Below, piece after piece: positions 1 through 4,863 of a DNA stretch of 7,123 nt. Both the position numbers and the translations under genes were made by a program. Numbering within the stretch: the first letter of the stretch is position 1; every line of letters starts with the position of its first letter. The stretch is from Kiritimatiellia bacterium. Its GTDB lineage: Bacteria; Verrucomicrobiota; Kiritimatiellia; UBA8416; SLMC01. The stretch is from assembly GCA_007133745.1 (NCBI GenBank), contig SLMC01000398.1, positions 1 through 7,123 on the forward strand, read 5' to 3'. A model generated the notes under the pieces. The model was not told the DNA's origin. It saw only the letters and a program-made list of their open reading frames with translations, and made no database searches.

Positions 1-6
1 ACAGGC

Positions 7-27
7 GTAGGGGCGAAGCGGCCCTAC
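7..27. repeat. Small stem-loop over the panC stop codon
   Basis: GTAGGG (7..12) and CCCTAC (22..27) are perfect 6-base complements around a 9-base GC-rich loop. The right arm includes the panC stop codon (TAG on the minus strand, 24..26). It could be the edge of a dispersed intergenic repeat or a weak 3' end structure for the panC message. No T-run is visible in the few bases left before the window edge, so I do not call it a terminator. Confidence 0.3.
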
Positions 28-866
28 ACGACGAGATTGTCGATGAGCCGGACGTCGCCGATTTGGACGGCAAGCGCGATCAGGGTTCCCTGCTTGACGG
101 TTTGGACGGGGTGCAAGGTGCGTGGACAGACGGTTTCAATGTATTCGACGGCGCTGTATGCGCCCTGTGCTCGGATGATCTTGCGTATGGTTTTCCCGAC
201 AGCGGCCGACGACCGGGGCTTGGCCCGGCACAGGCGGCGGGCGGCTTGAAGCGCTGCCCAAAGGCATGGCGCGATGCGGCGCTGTTCGGATGTCAGGCGC
301 GCATTCCTCGAACTGATGGCAAGGCCGTCCTTTTCGCGAACGGTCGGGACGGCGACAATGGCGACTGGCACGTTCAAGTCCCGGACCAGCCGTTGAACGA
401 CCGCGACCTGCTGAAAATCCTTTTGTCCGAAGACGGCCGTATGCGGCGCGACAATGTTGAACAGCTTGAGCACAACCGTGGCGACGCCTCGAAAATGGCC
501 GGGCCGCGTTCGGCCGCATAGCGTCCGGCGAAGCGCTGTTTCCTCAACGAAAACACTGTGGTCGTTCGCGTACATGGCTCTGGCCGCAGGCGCGAAGACC
601 GCATCGACACCCCATGCCCGGCATAGATGCCGGTCTGTTTTCATGTCGCGCGGATACCGGACGAAATCTTCGTCCGGGCCGAATTGGATGGGGTTGACAA
701 AAATGCTCGCAACGACTTTGTCGGCTTGGCGCCGAGCTGTGCGGATCAGGGCGGCATGTCCTTCGTGCAACGCCCCCATGGTGGGGACAAGCGCGATGGT
801 CAGGCCTTCGGTACGCCAGGCCTGCGCTTGCCTGCGCATGGCCGGGATGGATGCGAAATTTCTCAT
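24..866 (-). CDS. panC: Pantothenate synthetase (pantoate--beta-alanine ligase)
   Basis: Cytosolic enzyme that joins pantoate and beta-alanine, using ATP through a pantoyl-adenylate, to make pantothenate for coenzyme A. The 280-residue product is of normal family length. Family motifs appear in order: PTMGALHEGH (28-37, the nucleotide-binding HxGH region, here HEGH), FVNPIQFGPDEDFxxYPR (56-73), GHFRGVATVVLKLF (123-136), FGQKDFQQ (146-153) and the KMSKS-like REKDGLAISSRN (177-188). No expected residue is obviously missing. The frame stays open 55 codons further upstream, but that stretch lies inside the response regulator gene. I chose the ATG at 866 because homology begins there and it overlaps the upstream stop by ATGA. 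No clear Shine-Dalgarno precedes it, so translation is probably coupled. It is the last gene of the four-gene minus-strand cluster; panB and panD are not in the window. Confidence 0.97.
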   Translation of the reverse strand: MRNFASIPAMRRQAQAWRTEGLTIALVPTMGALHEGHAALIRTARRQADKVVASIFVNPIQFGPDEDFVRYPRDMKTDRHLCRAWGVDAVFAPAARAMYANDHSVFVEETALRRTLCGRTRPGHFRGVATVVLKLFNIVAPHTAVFGQKDFQQVAVVQRLVRDLNVPVAIVAVPTVREKDGLAISSRNARLTSEQRRIAPCLWAALQAARRLCRAKPRSSAAVGKTIRKIIRAQGAYSAVEYIETVCPRTLHPVQTVKQGTLIALAVQIGDVRLIDNLVV

Positions 867-1270
867 TGTTGCAGGCGGCTCTTGACAGTGTCGATCAGGA
901 CGAGGCTGGTCACGGGCTTGGGCAGCAGTCGATGGTTCGTGTTGGCGACCATGGCTGCTCGCACCCAGTCGGGCGGAGCGTATCCGGTGCAAAAGATGAC
1001 CGACGGCATAGCCCAATCGTTGCTTTGGCAAAGGACCTGAATTTTTTGGAACGCCTGCCTTCCGTCCATGACCGGCATGTGAAGATCCATCAGCAGCGTT
1101 CCGGGCCGTTGCTTTTCGAAGTTTTCGACCGCCTCCTGTCCGTTATGGGCGGTGTCTATCGTTGTGTCGGGCAGCGCGGAGGAAAGGATGATCTTGAACA
1201 GGCGTACAATGGAGACTTCGTCGTCAACGATCAGCAGGCGGTTTTTCTCGCAGGGTATCGGCACGATCAT
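863..1270 (-). CDS. Receiver-only (CheY-like) response regulator
   Basis: A stand-alone phospho-receiver of 135 residues with no output domain. Seen: acidic pair D16-D17 after the first strand (LLIVDDE), phospho-acceptor D62 in LMDLHMPVMDG, the switch Thr T95 in FCTGYA, and the conserved lysine K118 in LLPKP, so the catalytic set is complete. Such single-domain regulators pass on phosphate or bind a partner protein. No histidine kinase lies in the window, so its partner is unknown. Both ends overlap neighbours by 4 bases (ATGA) if the ATG at 1270 is used. A strong AAGGAG sits only 2 bases before that ATG but 8 bases before a GTG at 1264, so the true product may be 133 residues. Function beyond phospho-signalling is not readable from the sequence. 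Confidence 0.9.
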   Translation of the reverse strand: MIVPIPCEKNRLLIVDDEVSIVRLFKIILSSALPDTTIDTAHNGQEAVENFEKQRPGTLLMDLHMPVMDGRQAFQKIQVLCQSNDWAMPSVIFCTGYAPPDWVRAAMVANTNHRLLPKPVTSLVLIDTVKSRLQQ

Positions 1271-2241
1271 GGCTCCTTCAGTACAATTTTGCTGGCTACC
1301 AGCGTTGAAACCCGGTATCCCTGTACCCAGTATTCGACGCCGGTCGCGACGATGTCCCGACCCAGCAATGCGTCGAGATTGGCGCCCGCGTCCAAAATAT
1401 AGCATACGGTGACGGCACGCCCTTTGTCGTCCTGCCCGACGAGCCGATAGCGGGTCGGGCGGGTCCAGAGCAGTCCGGCCTTGTGCAGGCGTCCCGAATA
1501 GACCGCTTCTTTTCCTTGCGGCATGCCGGGTGCGGGGCGCAGTCCGCCGGGAATGCTGGCGCTTCCATCGGCGTCCTTTTCCGCGGCCGCCGGACGGGGT
1601 CGATCCGCATCGCGCGCCGGCATGGGCGGTTTTCTTGCCGATGGCGGTCGAGCGACGGGCGCTGCGTCTGTTGCGCGTCGAACCGGCGGTTTGTCTCTTC
1701 CCGCGCGTGTTTCCGGTTCTGGCACGGCGACAGCCACGGGCGGGGCGGGTTCCGTCGTCGGCTTCGCTTCCGGGGCGATGGCGTTCGCCGTTTCGGCCGG
1801 CCGAACTTCGACAGGCTGCGCGTAGGCCGAACTGATCCATACATGGCATTGCGGGGGCGGCGCTATTTCGAGCCAGTCGAGTTTCCGGTTGCGGATCTCG
1901 AGGCGTTGGTCTTTTTCGACAACACCCAATATGCGATAGTTGATGCCGGGCCCGGAACGGACTTGCAGTTTTGAAACCTGCACAACGCCTTCCTTGGCCA
2001 GGGGCTCGTATACCCAGGCGCTCAAGGCGGCGGGCATCGCCACACGCAACCAGCCGGGCTCCGACTCTTCCCCGCCGACAAGTCGGTCGCCCTTCGCGGC
2101 CTGACCCACGATTTCCGATTTCGGGTCGGGCGCGGCCCGCAGGTTGACCCGTTCGCCCGTGACCTCCACTTCCTGCGCAAGGCCGTGAGTGAACACGAGA
2201 AGCAGCGCGGCCGCCGCTTGCCATGAAAATACGTCTTTCAT
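1267..2241 (-). CDS. Exported protein with two SH3b domains and a C-terminal beta-rich domain
   Basis: 324 residues. Residues 1-22 look like a signal peptide (MKD, hydrophobic AAAALLLVF core, probable cleavage after GLA at 22), so it probably acts in the periplasm or envelope. Two bacterial SH3 repeats follow: about 29-82 (RVNLRAAPDPKSEIVG...WLRV...AWVYEPLA) and 88-142 (KLQVRSGPGINYRILG...DWLEI...VWISSAYA). Residues 143-240 form a Pro/Ala/Arg-rich low-complexity linker that is probably disordered. Residues 246-324 form a compact domain (YSGRLHKAGLLWTRPTRYRL...CYI...LLGRDIVATGVEYWVQGYR) that may be an OB-like barrel; I am not sure of that fold. SH3b domains commonly bind peptidoglycan or peptides, so a cell-wall role is plausible, but no catalytic domain is present. 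It starts 2 bases after the small basic protein stop and ends in ATGA shared with the response regulator. The upstream Shine-Dalgarno is weak (GGAA), suggesting coupled translation. Confidence 0.88.
   Translation of the reverse strand: MKDVFSWQAAAALLLVFTHGLAQEVEVTGERVNLRAAPDPKSEIVGQAAKGDRLVGGEESEPGWLRVAMPAALSAWVYEPLAKEGVVQVSKLQVRSGPGINYRILGVVEKDQRLEIRNRKLDWLEIAPPPQCHVWISSAYAQPVEVRPAETANAIAPEAKPTTEPAPPVAVAVPEPETRAGRDKPPVRRATDAAPVARPPSARKPPMPARDADRPRPAAAEKDADGSASIPGGLRPAPGMPQGKEAVYSGRLHKAGLLWTRPTRYRLVGQDDKGRAVTVCYILDAGANLDALLGRDIVATGVEYWVQGYRVSTLVASKIVLKEP
1273..1278 (-). promoter_or_regulatory. Shine-Dalgarno for the response regulator, start in doubt
   Basis: AAGGAG on the minus strand (CTCCTT on plus). 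It is 2 bases from the ATG at 1270 and 8 bases from the in-frame GTG at 1264. The 8-base spacing is the usual one, so this site argues for the GTG start. It lies inside the last codons of the SH3 gene. Confidence 0.6.
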
Positions 2242-2242
2242 C

Positions 2243-2395
2243 TTATTCCGGCTTTGTTTTCGGCAGGCCCTGGCCGCGGTCGCCTTCTTTCCATTGGCCG
2301 CGGGACCGCAACAGATCGACCCGCTCGTAACGTTTCAGAACGTTGCGTTTGACCAGAATTTTGCTGGCGGATTTGAAACTGCGATGCTGAGACAC
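2243..2395 (-). CDS. PVC-type small basic protein
   Basis: A 50-residue protein with 14 Lys/Arg against 5 Asp/Glu. The core KRNVLKRYERVDLL (16-29), then GQWKEG (33-38) and the tail GLPKTKPE (43-50), match from memory the small basic protein family of Chlamydiae, Verrucomicrobia and Planctomycetes (TIGR04137). Its biochemical role is not established as far as I know; the charge and size resemble ribosome-associated proteins. The frame is open back to an ATG at 2464, but the GTG at 2395 is the better start: AAGGAG lies 6 bases upstream and the family similarity begins at the following SQHRSF. It heads the minus-strand cluster and is followed after one base by the SH3 gene. It is the strongest lineage marker in the window. 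Confidence 0.9.
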   Translation of the reverse strand: MSQHRSFKSASKILVKRNVLKRYERVDLLRSRGQWKEGDRGQGLPKTKPE

Positions 2396-2401
2396 GATAT
2401 G

Positions 2402-2407
2402 CTCCTT
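2402..2407 (-). promoter_or_regulatory. Shine-Dalgarno fixing the GTG start of the small basic protein
   Basis: A perfect AAGGAG on the minus strand, 6 bases before the GTG at 2395. This favours a 50-residue product over the 73-residue version from the ATG at 2464, which has no comparable site. Confidence 0.8.
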
Positions 2408-2443
2408 GTTTTGCAGGCTTTCTGTCAACTCCATATGCTTCGT

Positions 2444-2472
2444 ATACTTGACACCCAGCCGCAAAAAGTCAA
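2444..2472 (-). promoter_or_regulatory. Candidate sigma-70-like promoter of the minus-strand cluster
   Basis: On the minus strand TTGACT (2472..2467) matches the -35 consensus at 5 of 6 bases. A weak -10, AAGTAT (2449..2444), follows after 17 bases; TATACG (2446..2441) is a better hexamer but is 20 bases away. A run of seven A (2494..2488) upstream could act as an UP element. The start would lie near 2437, giving a leader of about 40 bases. The -10 is poor, so confidence is low. Confidence 0.3.
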
Positions 2473-2560
2473 CGCGAAAGTTTCAGGTTTTTTTCGTGCT
2501 CGACACGGGGCGCCGTTCCGGTTATTAGTGGGTGTATTCCAGCATCATCCCATAACGTCT

Positions 2561-2732
2561 GGAATCATGGAATAGTGGAAGATTGGAATGTTGGAAGCCC
2601 TTGAAAGCCAATGATCGCCCTTTGTCTTGCCTCGGACTTTCACACAGTGCGTTGCATAATTTCCGAGAGAGGCAATCGCTGTTTCCGCTTGCTGTCATTG
2701 TTCCAACATTCCCCCGTTCCATTATTCCATGG
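2561..2732. repeat. Inverted pair of 8-base-period degenerate repeats
   Basis: The left arm 2561..2600 is five units of eight bases, each beginning GGAA (GGAATCAT, GGAATAGT, GGAAGATT, GGAATGTT, GGAAGCCC). The right arm 2701..2732 is four units of eight, each beginning TTCC (TTCCAACA, TTCCCCCG, TTCCATTA, TTCCATGG). As inverted repeats, 2566..2596 and 2701..2731 match at 26 of 31 positions. TCATCCCAT (2545..2553) and ATGGGATGA (2729..2737) add a further complementary pair. The spacer of about 100 bases has no gene. Nothing here encodes a transposase. Confidence 0.75.
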
Positions 2733-2760
2733 GATGACAGCGGGCGTATTCCATGGGACA

Positions 2761-2768
2761 GGAGGAGG
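2761..2768 (+). promoter_or_regulatory. Shine-Dalgarno of the exonuclease gene
   Basis: GGAGGAGG, 10 bases before the ATG at 2779. It supports that ATG over the much earlier in-frame ATG at 2611, whose extra codons run through the inverted repeat. Confidence 0.65.
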
Positions 2769-2778
2769 CATAAGCAAA

Positions 2779-3660
2779 ATGGCTGACAAGACTACTGTAG
2801 CAGACAATAAGGCGCGGAGCCACGCCGGGCGAAGCGGGGACAAGGGCGCTCTGGAAGGGCTGACACTGGCTCGGCCTTTGGCGTTTTTCGATCTGGAGAC
2901 GACGGGGATCAGTCCGCGCGCCGATCGCATTATCGACCTGGCCGTCGTGAAAATCATGCCGGATCATACGCATGAAAGCTATTCTGTTCGCGTGAACCCG
3001 GGTCGGCCGATCCCGCCGGAAACCACGGCGATCCATGGTATTTCCGACGACGATGTCAAGGATTGCCCTTCCTTCCGCGAGGTGGCGCCCGAGGTGGTGA
3101 AGGTGTTCGAAGGCTGCGATCTGGCCGGGTACAATGTTGTGCGGTTCGATGTGCCCATGCTGGTCGAGGAGTTGACCCGTGTCGGCATCGAGACCGATCT
3201 GGCCACGCGGCCGGTTGTGGATGTCCAGCGCATTTTCCATCGGCGCGAACCGCGCGATCTGGCGGCTGCGCTGGCATTTTACTGCCAGGAAATGCATTTG
3301 GACGCCCATAGCGCCGAAGCCGATGTCTGGGCGACCATCCGCGTGCTGCAGGGCCAGTACAAGCGATACGGGGATTTGCCCGACGACGTGGGCGCCTTGG
3401 ATCTGTATTGCAATCCGCGCGATCCGAGCTGGGCGGATCGGACCGGCAAGCTGAAATGGCAGGACGGCGAAGTGGTTCTGAATTTCGGCAAGCGCAAAGG
3501 CGAGCGTTTGCGCGACATTGTCGAGCGCGATGCCGGCTTCGCGAAGTGGATGCTGCGCTCCGATTTCCCGAAAGACACCCGCGAACTGGTCTCGAACATG
3601 CTCGACGGCCGCATGCCGACCCCGCCGGCCCCGTCGGCCGGGCAGGAAGGGACCGCGTAA
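2779..3660 (+). CDS. DEDDh 3'-5' exonuclease, DnaQ/ExoX-like
   Basis: 293 residues. After a 30-residue polar N-terminus comes an RNase T/DnaQ exonuclease domain (about 33-192). Exo I has D38 and E40 in FFDLETTG, Exo II has D124 in GYNVVRFDVPML, and Exo III has H177 and D182 in AHSAEADVW, so all five DEDDh residues are present and the enzyme should be active on single-stranded 3' ends with two metal ions. A second small domain follows (about 224-275): LKWQDGEVVLNFGKRKGERLRDIVERD..FAKWMLRSDFP. This resembles the ExoX-like C-terminal domain. A Pro-rich tail ends the protein. No polymerase or helicase part is present, so it is a free-standing nuclease, perhaps for repair or a proofreading-type role; which one cannot be read. 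It is divergent from the small basic protein gene and 279 bases from trxB. Confidence 0.93.
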   Translation: MADKTTVADNKARSHAGRSGDKGALEGLTLARPLAFFDLETTGISPRADRIIDLAVVKIMPDHTHESYSVRVNPGRPIPPETTAIHGISDDDVKDCPSFREVAPEVVKVFEGCDLAGYNVVRFDVPMLVEELTRVGIETDLATRPVVDVQRIFHRREPRDLAAALAFYCQEMHLDAHSAEADVWATIRVLQGQYKRYGDLPDDVGALDLYCNPRDPSWADRTGKLKWQDGEVVLNFGKRKGERLRDIVERDAGFAKWMLRSDFPKDTRELVSNMLDGRMPTPPAPSAGQEGTA

Positions 3661-3664
3661 ATCG

Positions 3665-3706
3665 TGGGACGTGGAACGTGGAAGGTGAAACGTAAAAAGT
3701 AAAAAC
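3665..3706. repeat. 7-base-period degenerate tandem tract
   Basis: Six exact 7-base steps, each starting with T: TGGGACG, TGGAACG, TGGAAGG, TGAAACG, TAAAAAG, TAAAAAC. The tract drifts from G-rich to A-rich along its length. It begins 4 bases after the exonuclease stop codon. Its end also forms an A/T-only stem: AAAAAGT (3694..3700) and ACTTTTT (3705..3711) around AAAA. The stem has too little GC to be a convincing intrinsic terminator. Confidence 0.7.
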
Positions 3707-3736
3707 TTTTTCCTGGATCAAGAGAAGAGGAATAGC

Positions 3737-3766
3737 CACAAAAAGTCACGAGAAGTCACAAAAAGG
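3737..3766. repeat. 10-base-period tandem tract
   Basis: Three adjacent 10-base units: CACAAAAAGT, CACGAGAAGT, CACAAAAAGG. The first and third differ only at the last base. It lies between the exonuclease and trxB with no coding potential. Confidence 0.65.
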
Positions 3767-3864
3767 GTTTGAGGTTCCCCCCTCATGGAGCCTGTATTGC
3801 CGCAAAACCCGGTTGGATTTGCCCAAAGTAGTGGTGCAGGCGTCCCGCAATGAAGTGGGCAAGG

Positions 3865-3903
3865 GAAGATTAAGGCGAAAGATTAGGGCAAAAGATTAAT
3901 AGG
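3865..3903. repeat. 12- to 14-base AAAGATTA repeat ahead of trxB
   Basis: Three near-copies in a row: GAAGATTAAGGC (3865..3876), GAAAGATTAGGGC (3877..3889), AAAAGATTAATAGG (3890..3903). The tract ends 24 bases before the trxB Shine-Dalgarno, so it probably lies in or near the trxB promoter or leader. No clear -35/-10 pair is visible in it. Confidence 0.6.
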
Positions 3904-3927
3904 AAAAGGCAATTCATGGTCTTGTAC

Positions 3928-3932
3928 GGAGG
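3928..3932 (+). promoter_or_regulatory. Shine-Dalgarno deciding the trxB start
   Basis: GGAGG, 7 bases before the ATG at 3940. The earlier in-frame ATG at 3916 has no such site, and the family N-terminus (MDKVIIVGAGPAG) begins at 3940. Confidence 0.85.
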
Positions 3933-3939
3933 TGTTCGC

Positions 3940-4863
3940 ATGGATAAGGTCATTATTGTCGGGGCCGGGCCGGCCGGCTGGACGGCGGCGGTGTATGCGG
4001 CGCGCGCGGGACTCGATCCGCTGGTGGTCGAGGGATTGCAGCCGGGCGGACAGTTGACCACGACGACGGAAGTCGAAAACTATCCGGGTTTCCCCGAGGC
4101 GATCGACGGGACGGCTTTGGTCGAGAAAATGAAGGCGCAGGCGGTTCGGTTCGGCGCCCGGCCGCTGGCGGGCGACGTGATCGGATGCGACTTTTCGGCG
4201 CGCCCCCTGGTTTTGACGCTTTCGGACAAGACTCGGCTGGAGACGGAGACGTGCATTGTCGCCACCGGCGCAACGGCGAACTACTTGCCGCTAGAATCTT
4301 TGCAAAAGCTGATTGGCCGCGGCGTGTCCGGGTGCGCCACCTGCGATGGCGCGTTTTATCGCAATCAGTCGGTTGCCGTCATTGGCGGCGGGGATACGGC
4401 CATGGAGGACGCGTTGTTCCTGTCGCGCATTGCGGCCCGGGTGACGGTGATTCATCGTCGCGACGCGTTTCGCGCGTCGCGCATTATGGCCGAGCGTGTT
4501 CTGGCCAATCCGAAAATCGAGGTTTTGTGGGATACGGTGGTGGACGAGGTCTTGGATGTCGCGAAAAACGAAGTGACCGGACTGCGGTTGCGGAACGTGC
4601 GCTCGGGCGAGACATTCGATCGACCGCTGACCGGCGTATTCATGGCTATCGGTCACACGCCCAACTCCGCGCCCTTCAAGGCTGCGCTCGAGGTTGACGC
4701 GAAAGGCTTCATTGTCGCTCGCCACACCCGCACATCGGTCGAAGGCGTCTTTGCCGCGGGCGACGTGCAGGATCATGTCTATCGCCAGGCGGTCACGGCG
4801 GCGGGAACCGGCTGTATGGCCGCGCTCGAAGCGCAACGTTATCTGGAAGCTCAGGGGAAATGA
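3940..4863 (+). CDS. trxB: Thioredoxin-disulfide reductase
   Basis: Cytosolic FAD enzyme that passes electrons from NADPH to thioredoxin, keeping proteins and ribonucleotide reductase reduced. 307 residues, the usual length of the low-molecular-weight bacterial type. Seen: FAD-binding GAGPAG (8-13), GGQLTTTTEVENYPGFP (37-52), redox-active CATC (C132, C135), NADPH-binding GGGDTAMEDALFLS (149-162) with HRRDAFRAS (172-180) that fits NADPH rather than NADH, and the C-terminal FAD motif FAAGDVQD (271-278). Nothing is missing. W14 after GAGPAG replaces the more common Leu or Tyr and looks like ordinary variation. The stop overlaps the ABC exporter start by ATGA (4860..4863), so the two are probably translated in coupling. 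Thioredoxin itself is not in the window. Confidence 0.97.
   Translation: MDKVIIVGAGPAGWTAAVYAARAGLDPLVVEGLQPGGQLTTTTEVENYPGFPEAIDGTALVEKMKAQAVRFGARPLAGDVIGCDFSARPLVLTLSDKTRLETETCIVATGATANYLPLESLQKLIGRGVSGCATCDGAFYRNQSVAVIGGGDTAMEDALFLSRIAARVTVIHRRDAFRASRIMAERVLANPKIEVLWDTVVDEVLDVAKNEVTGLRLRNVRSGETFDRPLTGVFMAIGHTPNSAPFKAALEVDAKGFIVARHTRTSVEGVFAAGDVQDHVYRQAVTAAGTGCMAALEAQRYLEAQGK

Larger units (their letters stand above)
2396..2778. other. Divergent intergenic region, repeat-containing
   Basis: 383 bases between the minus-strand small basic protein and the plus-strand exonuclease, visibly less G+C rich than the genes. It holds the RBS and candidate promoter of the minus-strand cluster on the left, an inverted pair of 8-base-period repeats (2561..2732) in the middle, and the exonuclease RBS at the right end. 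I see no convincing promoter for the exonuclease; CATAAT at about 2655 could be a -10 but has no good -35. No RNA gene is recognised. Confidence 0.6.

Noticed and set aside
867..1031. In-frame upstream extension of panC (55 extra codons)
   Set aside because: It lies wholly inside the response regulator gene in another frame, shows no PanC similarity, and the family N-terminus begins at the ATG at 866.
2448..2453. Perfect TTGACA on the plus strand as a -35 box for the exonuclease
   Set aside because: No acceptable -10 follows at 16-18 bases (the position reads AACGCG), and it is over 320 bases from the gene.
2611..2778. In-frame extension of the exonuclease to an ATG at 2611
   Set aside because: It would translate the intergenic inverted repeat, has no Shine-Dalgarno, and the GGAGGAGG before 2779 marks the better start.
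3056..3739. Long minus-strand open frame (227 codons) opposite the exonuclease
   Set aside because: Low-complexity Arg/Pro/Ser-rich product antisense to a well-supported gene; typical shadow frame in G+C-rich DNA.
3769..3786. TGAGG...CCTCA as an intrinsic terminator after the exonuclease
   Set aside because: The stem is only about 5 bp and no T-run follows.
3785..3853. 22-codon open frame starting ATGGAGCCT upstream of trxB
   Set aside because: No well-spaced Shine-Dalgarno and no resemblance to a known leader peptide; too short to support.
2561..3903. Short repeats as a CRISPR array
   Set aside because: Units are 7-14 bases and directly adjacent, with no 25-40 base repeats, no spacers and no cas genes.
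4291..4836. Minus-strand open frame opposite trxB
   Set aside because: Antisense to a clear trxB with all motifs; the product has no recognisable domain.
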